Shown piece by piece: positions 1 through 8,327 of a DNA stretch of 27,528 nt. The notes under the pieces were generated by a model. It saw only the letters and a list, made by a program, of their open reading frames with translations, was not told the DNA's origin and did not search any database. The stretch spans positions 12,464-39,991 of the forward strand of contig JAPLMC010000099.1 in assembly GCA_026387215.1 (NCBI GenBank). Reading direction: 5' to 3'. Position 1 is the stretch's first letter; the number at the start of each line of letters is the position of its first letter. The position numbers were made by a program, and so were the translations under genes. Origin of the DNA: Candidatus Omnitrophota bacterium. Its GTDB lineage: Bacteria > Omnitrophota > Gorgyraeia > Gorgyraeales > Gorgyraeaceae.

Positions 1-882
1 AGCCTTTCTATCCAGGGTTGTAAAAACTATCTCTCCTTCTTTTTCTTCTCCCAAAGCTTTGCCACTTTTAGGTTCTACAATCTCAAGTATATACGCATCC
101 TCCCATGTATGCATGCCTGTTTTATATACGCATTCAAAAGCCACTCCCGGACCATTCATCTCGCTCAGACCATAAGAATTATACGCTTCTATATTAAAAA
201 ACTTTTCTATTTTTTTGCGGGTGTTTTCAGAATATGGCTCAGCTCCCATATATGCCTTTTTCAAATTAAAATCGCTTAATGAAAAACCACATTCTTCCAA
301 TTTTGAATAGATGTGGAGCATATAGCTCGGGGTTATATGAACAACTGTTGTTTTAAAATCCTTCATGAGCTGCATCTGGCGCTTGGTATTGCCGCCTCCT
401 ACAGGAATAACAGTCATGCCAACCCTTTCAGCTCCGTAATGCAGCCCCAGCCCTCCTGTAAAAAGGCCATAGGTCATCATGTTTTGGAAAATATCTTTTC
501 TGCTGGCTCCTGTAGCTATAATAGAACGCGCTACAAGTTCTGTCCATTTATCCAAATCATGCCTTGTATGGTAAATCACCGTTGGTATCCCTGTTGTACC
601 GCTAGAAGTATGAAGCCTTACAACATCGTCCAGTTTTACGCTTAAAAGGCCATCAGTATAACATTCTCTCAGATCATCTTTTGTTGTAAATGGAATATTT
701 TCAAGGTCAGCTAAACTCTTTATATCTTTGCTGGAGTTTATTCCTGCTTTTTTAAGCCTTGATTTGTAAAACCGTGTCTTTAAAGCGCTGTCTATTGTTT
801 TTCTAAGTTTCTCCAGCTGCAATTTCTTCAAAGCATCTCTATTTATCGTCTCTATTTTTTTATTCCAGTAAGTTGTTTCCAT
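1..882 (-). CDS. paaK: Phenylacetate-CoA ligase (PaaK family), second copy, 3' end cut by window edge
   Basis: An AMP-forming aryl-CoA ligase: acid + ATP + CoA gives acyl-CoA + AMP + PPi, in the cytoplasm. The frame is open from an ATG at 882 to base 1, giving 294 codons of a family that is usually about 430 residues long. The protein starts METTYWNKKIETIN and carries the adenylate-forming P-loop-like motif HTSSGTTG, then YGLFTGGLG, YGLSEMNGPG and, at the edge, TTLDRKA. All of these align by eye with the complete paralogue at 1453-2754. The start lies 2 bases after the TGA of the ACT gene, so the two are translationally linked. It probably acts on arylacetates or other organic acids beside iorA/iorB; the substrate cannot be read from sequence. 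The C-terminal lid domain is outside the window. Confidence 0.9.
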   Translation of the reverse strand, partial: METTYWNKKIETINRDALKKLQLEKLRKTIDSALKTRFYKSRLKKAGINSSKDIKSLADLENIPFTTKDDLRECYTDGLLSVKLDDVVRLHTSSGTTGIPTVIYHTRHDLDKWTELVARSIIATGASRKDIFQNMMTYGLFTGGLGLHYGAERVGMTVIPVGGGNTKRQMQLMKDFKTTVVHITPSYMLHIYSKLEECGFSLSDFNLKKAYMGAEPYSENTRKKIEKFFNIEAYNSYGLSEMNGPGVAFECVYKTGMHTWEDAYILEIVEPKSGKALGEEKEGEIVFTTLDRKA

Positions 883-884
883 GC

Positions 885-1316
885 TCAGATACTCTCCATG
901 GCTTTTGCGCCCACAATATTTATCTTATTTTTCTTTAAAACTGAAATTGCCTTATCAGGCGAATCGAACCTGAAAACTAAAAGCGCCCTATCTGAAAACT
1001 TCTCAACAAACCCATACATATATTCCACATTTATGCTGTTATCATAGAGAATCTGCAGCACCTGCGCCAACCCGCCTGGCCTGTCATCCACCTCCACTGC
1101 TACAATATCAGTCAGTTTTGCGATAAAGCCTTTTCTTTTTAAAATATCAACCGCATCCTTAGGCTTATCCACTACCATTCTTAGTATGCCGAATTCAGGA
1201 CTCTCAGCAATAGTTAGCGCCCTGATGTTTATGCCATGATTTCCCAGGAGAGAGCCGACATCGCAAAGCCTCCCTTTTCTGTTTTCCAGAAACACAGATA
1301 TCTGAGTGAGCTTCAT
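885..1316 (-). CDS. Tandem ACT-domain protein
   Basis: A small cytoplasmic protein of 143 residues made of two ACT domains, roughly residues 2-68 and 70-140. Visible motifs are ENRKGRLCDVGSLLGNHGIN in the first and DDRPGGLAQVLQILYDNSIN in the second, the usual loop-and-helix signatures of amino-acid-binding regulatory domains. I chose the ATG at 1316 because it is preceded by GGAGGTGAAT, a strong ribosome binding site provided by the upstream repeat; the longer TTG start at 1328 would consume that site. ACT proteins of this type commonly sit between phenylacetate-CoA ligase and ior genes, as here, so it probably senses an amino acid or aryl ligand and modulates these enzymes. The ligand is not known. 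Confidence 0.88.
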   Translation of the reverse strand: MKLTQISVFLENRKGRLCDVGSLLGNHGINIRALTIAESPEFGILRMVVDKPKDAVDILKRKGFIAKLTDIVAVEVDDRPGGLAQVLQILYDNSINVEYMYGFVEKFSDRALLVFRFDSPDKAISVLKKNKINIVGAKAMESI

Positions 1317-1321
1317 ATTCA

Positions 1322-1442
1322 CCTCCAAATTTTGTGAAACCCCGCTCTTTTAGCAAGGCTTCTTAGTATATCCGCAAAAGGGCGAGGTAAAAAAAATTCT
1401 ATCCCGAGTCGCCCTAATCTGTAGCACTATGCGACGAAGGGC
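1322..1442 (-). repeat. Composite two-hairpin repeat, copy R1 (degraded)
   Basis: On the minus strand this holds a TCCC/CTCGGGAT-type first hairpin (eroded), then a second hairpin whose right arm AAAAGAGCGGGG and ACAAAATTT are intact, while the left arm has decayed to ACCTCGCCCTTTT. It ends in GGAGG, which is the ribosome binding site of the ACT gene. It fills the gap between the paaK stop at 1453 and the ACT start. It is related to the copies at 2759, 6575, 8328, 8642 and 25605. Confidence 0.8.
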
Positions 1443-1452
1443 CAAAAAATTT

Positions 1453-2754
1453 CTACAAAGTCCTTTTATCTATCACCCTTTTTGCCTTACCTTCGCTTCT
1501 TTCAATAGTTTTCGGCTCTACAAGTTTTACTCTTACAAAAACCCCTAGTATGGATTCTATTTCTTTTTTTATTTTTTCTTCCAGGCTTCTTAATGCCTTC
1601 ATCTCATCGGAAAATATCTTTTCTTCAACCTCTACAATGACCTCTAATTCATCTAGTTCTCCCGCTTTCCTATCCACAACAAGCTGGTAATGCGGGTGTA
1701 TGCCTTCTATCCCAAGCAATACATGTTCTATCTGAGAAGGAAATACATTTATGCCTCTCACGATAATCATATCGTCTGTGCGGCCCACAATCTTACTGAT
1801 GCGAGGCAATGTCCTGCCGCATTGGCATTTTTCATAATTTATACTCACAATGTCCCTTGTGCCATAACGCAAAAGCGGAATCGCTCTTTTGGTTAAAGTT
1901 GTTATCACCAGCTCCCCTTTTTCCCCTTTTTTAACATGCTTGCCTGTCTTAGGATCAATAACCTCTGGATAAAAAACATCTGAAAAAACATGAAGGCCTT
2001 TTTTATGTTGGCATTCATGAGCTACGCCAGGTCCGATAATCTCTGATAAGCCGTAAACATCTGTTGCCAGCATATTCCATGTGGATTCTATTTCTTTTCT
2101 CATAGACTCACTCCATGGCTCTGCCCCAAAACTTCCTATCTCCCAGCTGGATTTTCTAGGGTCAAACCCCATTTCTTTTGCCTCTTCTGCCATGTATAGG
2201 CAATAACTTGGTGTGCACGCTAAAATCTTTGGTTTAAAGTCATTCATAAGTTTAAGCTGTCTTTTAGTCTGGCCTGAAGAAGCTGGTAAAACAGTTAGGC
2301 CCATCTCCAAAGCGCCATAATGGAATCCAAGGCCGCCAGTAAATAACCCATATCCATAAGCTATCTGAATCATATCTCCCGGCTCTGCGCCTGCGCATCC
2401 AAGAGCCCTCGCCATCACTTCTGCCCAGAGTCTGATATCTTCTTTTGTATATCCCACCACTGTAAAATTGCCTGTAGTTCCGCTTGAAACATGTATCTCC
2501 GAAACCTCTTTTAGCGGCGCTGAAAAAAGTTGAAACGGATAGCTATCCCGCATATCATTCTTAGTAGTAATAGGCAGTTTCTGGATATCGTCTATGCATT
2601 TCACGTCCTCTGGATTTACTCCATGCCTATCCATCTTCTTTTTATAAAAACTGCAATTCTTGTAGGTGTATTCTACTATTTTTTTTAAACGTTCAGACTG
2701 GATATTTTTTAGATTTTCTAAGCCCATGCATTCCATCTCTTTATTCCATATCAT
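1453..2754 (-). CDS. paaK: Phenylacetate-CoA ligase (PaaK family)
   Basis: Complete 433-residue AMP-dependent aryl-CoA ligase, the usual family length. It activates an organic acid, typically phenylacetate or another arylacetate, to its CoA thioester. Motifs in order: HVSSGTTG (near residue 90, nucleotide binding), YGYGLFTGGLGFHYGALEMG, GSFGAEPWSESMR, VYGLSEIIGPGVAHEC, LLRYGTRDI, CQCGRTLPRI, and the C-terminal lid with GRTDDMIIVRGINVFPSQIE. The ATG at 2754 is preceded by GGGAGGATAGC, a ribosome binding site at the end of the upstream repeat. It lies downstream of iorB and upstream of the ACT gene. In several anaerobes IOR plus this ligase allows arylacetates to be assimilated into aromatic amino acids, or the reverse oxidation. 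Direction and substrate here are inferred. Confidence 0.93.
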   Translation of the reverse strand: MIWNKEMECMGLENLKNIQSERLKKIVEYTYKNCSFYKKKMDRHGVNPEDVKCIDDIQKLPITTKNDMRDSYPFQLFSAPLKEVSEIHVSSGTTGNFTVVGYTKEDIRLWAEVMARALGCAGAEPGDMIQIAYGYGLFTGGLGFHYGALEMGLTVLPASSGQTKRQLKLMNDFKPKILACTPSYCLYMAEEAKEMGFDPRKSSWEIGSFGAEPWSESMRKEIESTWNMLATDVYGLSEIIGPGVAHECQHKKGLHVFSDVFYPEVIDPKTGKHVKKGEKGELVITTLTKRAIPLLRYGTRDIVSINYEKCQCGRTLPRISKIVGRTDDMIIVRGINVFPSQIEHVLLGIEGIHPHYQLVVDRKAGELDELEVIVEVEEKIFSDEMKALRSLEEKIKKEIESILGVFVRVKLVEPKTIERSEGKAKRVIDKRTL

Positions 2755-2758
2755 GCTA

Positions 2759-2892
2759 TCCTCCCAAATCCGCCTTAGGCGGATTTGATCCCGAGCGACC
2801 CTATGTTAACTCCATATCGCGAGGGACCAAATTTTTGCGAAGCAAAAATTTATCCAGAGTCTCGCCAAAGCTATTTTGGCGGACGAGGAACC
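2759..2892 (-). repeat. Composite two-hairpin repeat R2, two short units in tandem
   Basis: Unit A (about 2759-2827) and unit B (about 2826-2892). On the minus strand unit B reads CCTCG..CCAAAATAG..GGCGAGACTC, then AAATTTTTGC/GCAAAAATTT. Unit A follows with GTCCCTCGCG..CGCTCGGGAT, then AAATCCGCC/GGCGGATTT and GGGAGG, the binding site of paaK. The second hairpins differ in sequence yet each pairs perfectly. The 3' end and stop codon of iorB (2871) lie inside unit B. Confidence 0.8.
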
Positions 2893-3368
2893 ATTTTTCT
2901 CCCCTCAGCAAAAACCTTCTTATTTTCTTCCAGGTATTTTAAAGGCAAAAGCTTCTCAATTGCCTTCAGCCAACTATCTTCTTTTATGTCCAGGTATTTA
3001 GAAAGCACTCCTAGGAGAAATATATTTATGTATCTTTTATCCTTAATTAAATTTTCACCCTTTGCCAAATAATCTATAAGGTCTATACTTTTTGAATTTA
3101 AAAAATCCTTTAAGCGTCCCTGCTCTTCTTTATAAAATGAAACAAGGTAATCAGCCTGGCCTTTCGGAATTAAAGGAGAAAAAACCTCTGTACCAAACCG
3201 TAAGTGCGATTCTACAGATCCTCCTCTCTGGGCCATACCATGCACCTCTGACTTTTTAACATGAAATCCGTCAAAAAGCGCTGCTGAGGCGCATATCTCA
3301 GAAGCCTTCAAAACCCCTTGCCCGCCTATTCCGCAGAAAAGTATATTAATAGTATCTGTTTTATTCAT
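2871..3368 (-). CDS. iorB: Indolepyruvate:ferredoxin oxidoreductase, beta subunit
   Basis: The gamma-type domain subunit of 2-oxoacid:ferredoxin oxidoreductase, pairing with IorA to convert arylpyruvate + CoA + oxidised ferredoxin to arylacetyl-CoA + CO2 + reduced ferredoxin, or the reverse. Signatures are ILFCGIGGQGVL near the N terminus and SEVHGMAQRGGSVESHLRFG around residue 41, both typical of IorB. At 165 residues it is somewhat shorter than the common 190-200. The last residues (RPPK) and the stop codon are encoded within a repeat unit, so the C terminus may have been trimmed by the repeat's arrival. The ATG at 3368 lies 45 bases after the iorA stop, with a 34-bp palindrome between. Confidence 0.93.
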   Translation of the reverse strand: MNKTDTINILFCGIGGQGVLKASEICASAALFDGFHVKKSEVHGMAQRGGSVESHLRFGTEVFSPLIPKGQADYLVSFYKEEQGRLKDFLNSKSIDLIDYLAKGENLIKDKRYINIFLLGVLSKYLDIKEDSWLKAIEKLLPLKYLEENKKVFAEGRKMVPRPPK

Positions 3369-3384
3369 TTTTAAAAATTCAATC

Positions 3385-3418
3385 TCTTGACAAAACCGTC
3401 ATTGTCAATTTGTCAAGA
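3385..3418. repeat. TTGACA-type palindrome, copy A1
   Basis: Perfect 10-bp arms TCTTGACAAA / TTTGTCAAGA around a 14-base centre. The inner stretch ACAAAACCGTCATTGTCA is identical to the copy at 24006-24043. The stop codon of iorA (TGA, complement of 3413-3415) is part of the right arm. Confidence 0.85.
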
Positions 3419-5107
3419 TGTTGTAAGGGCTTTGAAACAGCATGTTTCGATGCACAGATTACAGCCTGTGCATAGTTCGCTATTAATATTAATGAGCCCG
3501 TCTTTTGTTTTTGTAAGCGCAGGGCAGTCTATTGATAAACATAAGTAACACCTCTTGCAATCTTCTTTTTTATAAACTGGGGGTGAGTCTTTTTTCTTCT
3601 CGTTCAGCCTGCACACAGCTCTTGCAATGATAACCGATAGAGCGTTTTCATTTATCCTTTTTTTGATGCACTCTTCCAGCTCTTTTACATTATGAGGATT
3701 GATTACATCAACATTGTCCACACCGCAGCTGTAACAAATATCTTCTAATATAAGTTTTTTTGTAGATTCTCCTTTTATAGTAACTCCTGTCGCAGGGTGG
3801 GGCTGGTTGCCTGTCATAGCCGTGGTTGAATTATCCAGTATTATGATAAGACCTTTTGTATTATTATAAGCTAAATTTATAAGACCTGGTATTCCTGTAT
3901 GCACAAAAGTAGAATCTCCTATTACCCCGGCGACATTTTTGTGCAATGCTTTTTTCATGCCTTCAAAAAATGTAATTCCTGCACCCATGCATAAACATGT
4001 ATGTAAGGCCCCCAGAGGAGGCAATGCGCCTAATGTATAACAACCAATGTCTCCAGTCACCACAGCTTTTATTTTTTTCAATACCCAGAACACTGAACGA
4101 TGAGGACATCCTGGACATAGAACAGGTTTTCTTGTAATTGAGGCTTCTTCTTTCTTTTCACCTCCATTTACAATATTCGGTATATATTCAGGCCTTAGCT
4201 CCCCTATTCTATAAGAGGAGTGTTTTGCCTTGAACTTTATACCCAGCTCTTTTAATCTTCTTTCTAAAAAAGGCTCCAACTCTTCTATGACAAAAACCTT
4301 TTTAACTTTCCTGAAAAACTCTATTGCGTTAGCTTCAGGAAAAGGAAAACTGAACCCTATTTTTAAAAACGAAGCTTCAGGATACATCTCCTTTACGTAT
4401 AGATATGACACGCCGCTAGTAATAAAACCTATCTTTTTATCGTTAATCTCTATTCTGTTGAGCGAACTATTTTCTGAATATTCTTTAAGCCTTACAAGTC
4501 TCTTTTCTATTTCTAATCGCCTCTTGTAAGCATTTTTAGGAACCATTACATATTTAGGTATGTCTACCTTAAATTCCTTCTGCGCCACTTCTTTTCTTTC
4601 GCCTATTTCTACATTCTCTTTTGTGTGCGCTATCCTCGTAGTAAGCCTTATAATAACAGGTGTATCAAAAGCTTCGCTTATCTTAAACGCTTCTTTTACA
4701 AATAGCTTTGCCTCAGACGGACTGGATGGTTCAAGAAGCGGGATTTTCGCAACCTCTGCTATCAATCTATTATCCTGTTCATTCTGGGAAGAATGGATAC
4801 CTGGATCATCTGCTGTAACTATAATAAATCCTGCCCCTACTCCGGTATAAGCCGAAGTCATCAAGGGGTCCATTGCTACATTTAACCCCACATGCTTAGA
4901 AGCACTTAAAGCCACTTCAAAAGCTACCTTTTCATTAATTGACCACTGAGCATCAACTTCTTCAAATTTAGAAAGGTACTCCAGAATCTCTGAGGCAGGC
5001 GTACCTGGATAAGAAGCCGCTACCACCAATCCTTCTTCATAAGCACCTCTGGCTAGGGCTTCATCTCCGGAAAGAAGCATTACATTTTTTATTAATTTCT
5101 GTTCCAT
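3413..5107 (-). CDS. iorA: Indolepyruvate:ferredoxin oxidoreductase, alpha subunit
   Basis: The thiamine-diphosphate- and Fe-S-containing catalytic subunit of IOR, 564 residues, a little under the usual ~600. N-terminal pyrimidine-binding-type domain: LLSGDEALARGAYEEG, YPGTPASEI and the hallmark DDPGIHSSQNEQDNR. The ThDP-binding domain has CPGCPHRS, GDIGCYTLGALPPL, GDSTFVHTGIPG and DNSTTAMTGNQPHP. The C terminus carries two 4Fe-4S sites, CKRCYLCLSIDCP and CTGCNLCIETC. It acts in the cytoplasm on arylpyruvates. The ATG at 5107 has no nearby Shine-Dalgarno; instead a 36-bp perfect palindrome containing GGGGAGG and its complement ends 8 bases upstream, so initiation may be structurally controlled. 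It is first of the ior-paaK-ACT-paaK run. Confidence 0.95.
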   Translation of the reverse strand: MEQKLIKNVMLLSGDEALARGAYEEGLVVAASYPGTPASEILEYLSKFEEVDAQWSINEKVAFEVALSASKHVGLNVAMDPLMTSAYTGVGAGFIIVTADDPGIHSSQNEQDNRLIAEVAKIPLLEPSSPSEAKLFVKEAFKISEAFDTPVIIRLTTRIAHTKENVEIGERKEVAQKEFKVDIPKYVMVPKNAYKRRLEIEKRLVRLKEYSENSSLNRIEINDKKIGFITSGVSYLYVKEMYPEASFLKIGFSFPFPEANAIEFFRKVKKVFVIEELEPFLERRLKELGIKFKAKHSSYRIGELRPEYIPNIVNGGEKKEEASITRKPVLCPGCPHRSVFWVLKKIKAVVTGDIGCYTLGALPPLGALHTCLCMGAGITFFEGMKKALHKNVAGVIGDSTFVHTGIPGLINLAYNNTKGLIIILDNSTTAMTGNQPHPATGVTIKGESTKKLILEDICYSCGVDNVDVINPHNVKELEECIKKRINENALSVIIARAVCRLNEKKKDSPPVYKKEDCKRCYLCLSIDCPALTKTKDGLININSELCTGCNLCIETCCFKALTTS

Positions 5108-5115
5108 CTTGTCAG

Positions 5116-5151
5116 ACGACGTAGGGGAGGTTTAAACCTCCCCTACGTCGT
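5116..5151. repeat. 36-bp perfect palindrome before iorA
   Basis: An uninterrupted palindrome centred on TTTAAA at 5131-5136, with inner arms GTAGGGGAGGTTT / AAACCTCCCCTAC extended by further pairing bases to 5116 and 5151. It lies between the porin stop and the iorA start, 8 bases from the iorA ATG. It could fold as a very stable RNA hairpin that hides GGGGAGG. There is no T-run directly after it, so it does not look like a plain terminator. Confidence 0.9.
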
Positions 5152-5178
5152 TTAATTAATCAGAAGATAACAATGTGT

Positions 5179-6567
5179 TTAAAACTTAACCTGAACCTCT
5201 GTCCTTAAGAATATGGCAGGGTCATTATCCTCGTAAAAATTTCCTGGTTTCAGATACTCACCCAGAAAATAAGTAGTAACATTATCATTGATTTTATAAT
5301 CAAATCTTGCTTGCGGCAAATATCCTCTTTCCTTGCCTGTACCTGAAAATATAGAGCTTGCTGCCACCTGCGTATTCGCTCTCAGATAATTACAATTCAA
5401 AGAAAGTTTTGTTTTCTTTGTCGTGTTAAGGCTAAGCTCCAGCCTGTAAATCTGCATGTTTGTCCAGTACCCAAGAACCTGCGTCTCTCCTGCCATGGTC
5501 AATACATATAGCTCTGACATCCATGGCCACCTGGAAAATAAAGGATTCCAACCTTCATTATTCGCGCTTGATTTTTTATCTCCGGAAAGATAAAGAACCC
5601 CTGCGCTAAGTTTCGGAGAAAATTTTGCATCCTTAAAATCCCTGTCTAAAAATCCATATCCTCCGTAAGCAAGCCTGTTATTTACCCCATAATCTCCAAA
5701 CTGAACCGCAGCTTGTTTTCTAATCGTATAAGGAGAAAAAATACATTTTGTAAACGCTCCAAGTGTATTTAACTCTCCGCTCTGAGATTGATACCCCCCT
5801 GTTGTCCCTCCTCCTTCAGCTGCTTCTGTCTTATAAATATAATACAGCTCAAGATATTTATCCTTTCTGGATTTATCTTTGAAATAAATGACGCCTGCCT
5901 CTTCATCAGTTGTATTCAATAACTGTGGAGCCTTGTCCAAGCTTGGAGCACTAGCGCTTGGAACCATAAGCCTGTTAATCACAGGCAAGGCCTCTTCATC
6001 TCTAGGATTATTTATATATATAAAATCAAGATCACGAGTATCATCCATATGCCATGTCGCTTTAGCAGCGTTGAAATAAAACGTCCTAGACCCGTCCTGA
6101 GGCGTACCGTCCATTATTAGAAACCCTTCTCCGTATGTCCCAAGAAAATCCTGTCTTCCCAAACGCAAATCTACAGGCGAACCCAGAAAACCTTTCATGT
6201 CAGCGTACAAGTTGTCAAACACGACTTCGTTTATATCAAAACGATAACTTCTCTTGTCATTTGTCTTGTCTGGAGTAGAGCTAGTTGTACCTCCAAAATA
6301 TGTATATGATTTAAATTCATTTGTAAGTTTTGCGTATAAAGTAAAATTCTTATCCATATCCATCTGGCCCCATAAAGATGTCTTAAACCTGAAAAAATTT
6401 CTGGTATCCAGTTGGCAATTATCCATATCCTTCCAGTTTTTCCAATACTCATGTCTCATTCTTTCAGACCCGCCATACTTGAACTTAGTCTCTGCAAAAA
6501 CCTGGCAAGATAATAACATACCTACAATCACCAACACGAGCAATGAAACAAATACTTTTCTACTCAT
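5179..6567 (-). CDS. Outer-membrane beta-barrel porin (alginate-export-like)
   Basis: A 462-residue exported protein. MSRKVFVSLLVLVIVGMLLSCQVFA is a classical signal peptide with cleavage predicted after VFA. The mature part has alternating polar/aromatic strands and repeated turn motifs, and ends in VQVKF, the terminal aromatic residue typical of outer-membrane barrels. A stretch like LRLGRQDFLGTYGEGFLIMDGTPQDGSRTFY resembles alginate-export/OprD-like porins, so substrate is probably a small organic molecule. I chose the ATG at 6567, preceded by GGGAGGGGAGGCT, over the TTG at 6582 that overlaps this ribosome binding site. Standing between a Na+/solute symporter and the ior/paaK genes, it probably passes their acid substrate across the outer membrane. 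LLSC could be misread as a lipobox but the signal peptidase I site is better placed. Confidence 0.82.
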   Translation of the reverse strand: MSRKVFVSLLVLVIVGMLLSCQVFAETKFKYGGSERMRHEYWKNWKDMDNCQLDTRNFFRFKTSLWGQMDMDKNFTLYAKLTNEFKSYTYFGGTTSSTPDKTNDKRSYRFDINEVVFDNLYADMKGFLGSPVDLRLGRQDFLGTYGEGFLIMDGTPQDGSRTFYFNAAKATWHMDDTRDLDFIYINNPRDEEALPVINRLMVPSASAPSLDKAPQLLNTTDEEAGVIYFKDKSRKDKYLELYYIYKTEAAEGGGTTGGYQSQSGELNTLGAFTKCIFSPYTIRKQAAVQFGDYGVNNRLAYGGYGFLDRDFKDAKFSPKLSAGVLYLSGDKKSSANNEGWNPLFSRWPWMSELYVLTMAGETQVLGYWTNMQIYRLELSLNTTKKTKLSLNCNYLRANTQVAASSIFSGTGKERGYLPQARFDYKINDNVTTYFLGEYLKPGNFYEDNDPAIFLRTEVQVKF

Positions 6568-6574
6568 AGCCTCC

Positions 6575-6710
6575 CCTCCCAAATTTTGTGAAACCCCGCT
6601 CTTTTAGCAAGGCTTCTTAGTATACCCGCAAAAGAGCGGGGTGAAACAAAATTTGATCCCGAGCCCCTCGCCGCATCATTTTTACTTGCTGGCAATTCGG
6701 AGCGAGGGAC
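6575..6710 (-). repeat. Composite two-hairpin repeat, copy R3 (long form)
   Basis: Minus strand: GTCCCTCGC..GCGAGGGGCTCGGGAT, then arms AAATTTTGT and CCCCGCTCTTTT pairing with AAAAGAGCGGGG and ACAAAATTT across a 24-base loop containing TATACT, then GGGAGG. The GGGAGG is the ribosome binding site of the porin. Confidence 0.85.
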
Positions 6711-6714
6711 TTTT

Positions 6715-8016
6715 TTAAATATTTTTGAAACAGGCGTTGACATGTTCTTTATTCATTTTTTTTGTAAACAGACTTACGCTAAACGCCACTGCCAGTGAAA
6801 CAGGCAGCATTATTACAATGGGGTCTACTACAACCCATGGAAATTTGGCCAGGGTAGGCTTATTGAATATAAATTTACACAAACCCAAAGCCTCTGATTC
6901 CTTCTGATGAATAAATAAAAGCCAGAATGCTGTACCAAAAAATCCTGTAAACATGCTAGCCATGACCCCAGCCTTTGTCATTCCTTTCCAGAAAAGCGCG
7001 CCTATATATGAAGGTAAAAACGTGCTTGCGCACAAACCAAAAAATATAGCCGTTGCTATGGCTATAACACTGCCAGGCAGTTTATAACCTAATATTACTG
7101 TAGCTATTACGCCTAGAATTATACCTACCCTCGTGATAGGAACTGTATATTTGACATTCTTCCCTCCTAAAATCACCTTTTCAAACACATCCCTGCCAAT
7201 AGATGTGCCCAATGCGTGAAACTGTGAACTTGTAGTTGACATGGCTGCTGATAGAAGCGTTAGCATAAATAGATATATAAACCAAGTCGGCATGGCACTA
7301 TTTATAAATATAGGTATAATCTTGTCTATGTTCCCTCCTGCAACAGCCAAAGAAACTTTCCCAAATGCCGGATTATTTACAAAATAGACGTTTGAAAGAG
7401 CACCTACCACAAAAGCCACCCCTGTCATAAAAAGTATAAATACGCCTCCTACCAAAACAGCCCTGTTTATCTCTTTATTGCTTTTTACTGTCATAAACCT
7501 TACTGCTAATTGCGGCTGAGTAAGAACGCCTATACCAACGCCCATTACAATTGTAGAAACCAGGTTCCACCAAAGAGTTGAACCAAATTTAGGCATACTT
7601 GTCCATCCCATATGCCCTGCTTCTACAAGCTTAGGAGGCACGCTAGCAGTTAAACTGCCGAGCGCCTGATGAGCGACTACAACGCCTCCGAGCTTTACAT
7701 AAGTAAATACGAGAAGCGCGGTCATTCCTATAAACATGATAGCGCCCTGAAGCGCATCAGTATACATAACGCCTTTTAATCCGCCGGCTAAAACATACGC
7801 GCATATAATAAGGGTATAAATAAGAAGCGCGACATTAAAATTTATATACGCGGGGAAAGTTGTTTCCAGAAAACGCGCTGCGCCTATTAAAACTGCAGCA
7901 GAATAAAGAGGGATAAATAAAAATATTACAAGCCCACTAAACCCCTGGATAGACTTAGAATTGAATCTTTTGCCAAGAAGTTCAGGAAAAGTATGCGCGT
8001 CTAGATTATGTCCCAT
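6715..8016 (-). pseudogene. Sodium:solute symporter, C-terminal part (frameshifted gene)
   Basis: About four fifths of an SSS-family (solute:sodium symporter) membrane protein: 433 residues counted from an internal ATG, with roughly eleven hydrophobic segments and the motifs GHNLDAHTFPELLGKRF, VLAGGLKGVMYTDALQG and TLLSAAMSTTSSQFHALGTS, the last being the family's Na+-binding-helix region. The frame stays open upstream of the ATG and reads FGKRTRK just before MGHN, matching what is expected of a full-length symporter. Removing one base in the A/T tract at about 8048-8060 joins it to the 8006-8323 frame into one protein of about 535 residues. It is either a damaged gene, a sequencing or assembly error, or less likely a programmed frameshift. 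It would import an organic acid with Na+ across the inner membrane. Confidence 0.85.
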
Positions 8017-8323
8017 TTTTCTGGTGCGCTTGCCAAATACAATAAACGCAATAAATAATAATTCCTACTAATATATTCAGGAATGTAAGCCATAGCAGTC
8101 CCATGCCAAAAAGAGCTGCTGCACCGCCAAAACCGACAATAGCAGAAGTGCTGATAAAAGTAGCTCCATAAGAAAGCGCCATTACAAAAGGATGGACATT
8201 TCTTCCAGCTACTAGATAGTCCAGGGCATTTTTTGTAGTGCGGTAACCATAATAGCCCAGATAGCCTATCATAAATAGATACAAAACTGTAACAATGGTC
8301 AGGATAAGCATATTATTATCCAT
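8006..8323 (-). pseudogene. Sodium:solute symporter, N-terminal part (frameshifted gene)
   Basis: The N-terminal 105 residues of the symporter continued at 6715-8016. It holds the first helix (MLILTIVTVLYLFMIGYLGYYGYR), the linker TTKNALDYLVAGRNVHP and the second helix with SYGATFISTSAIVGFGG, a typical SSS start. After VGIII the frame goes astray (YCVYCIWQAHQKNGT, stop). With one T fewer in the minus-strand tract ATTATTATTTATT it would read VGIIIIAFIVFGKRTRKMGH and join the rest. The ATG at 8323 is preceded by GGGAGGCTGT from repeat R4; the TTG at 8335 would lie inside this site and is not the start. Confidence 0.85.
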
Positions 8324-8327
8324 ACAG

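Noticed and set aside
313..645. Plus-strand open frame of 110 codons
   Set aside because: It lies wholly inside the paaK gene on the other strand, has no recognisable domain and shows the biased composition of an antisense shadow. The same holds for the other plus-strand frames in this window.
6231..6452. Second minus-strand frame of 73 codons inside the porin gene
   Set aside because: An alternative frame of a real gene, without ribosome binding site or recognisable features.
5179..6567. Lipoprotein (lipobox LLSC) reading of the porin signal
   Set aside because: A signal peptidase I site (VFA/ET) follows five residues later and the protein ends as an outer-membrane barrel, which is rarely lipidated.
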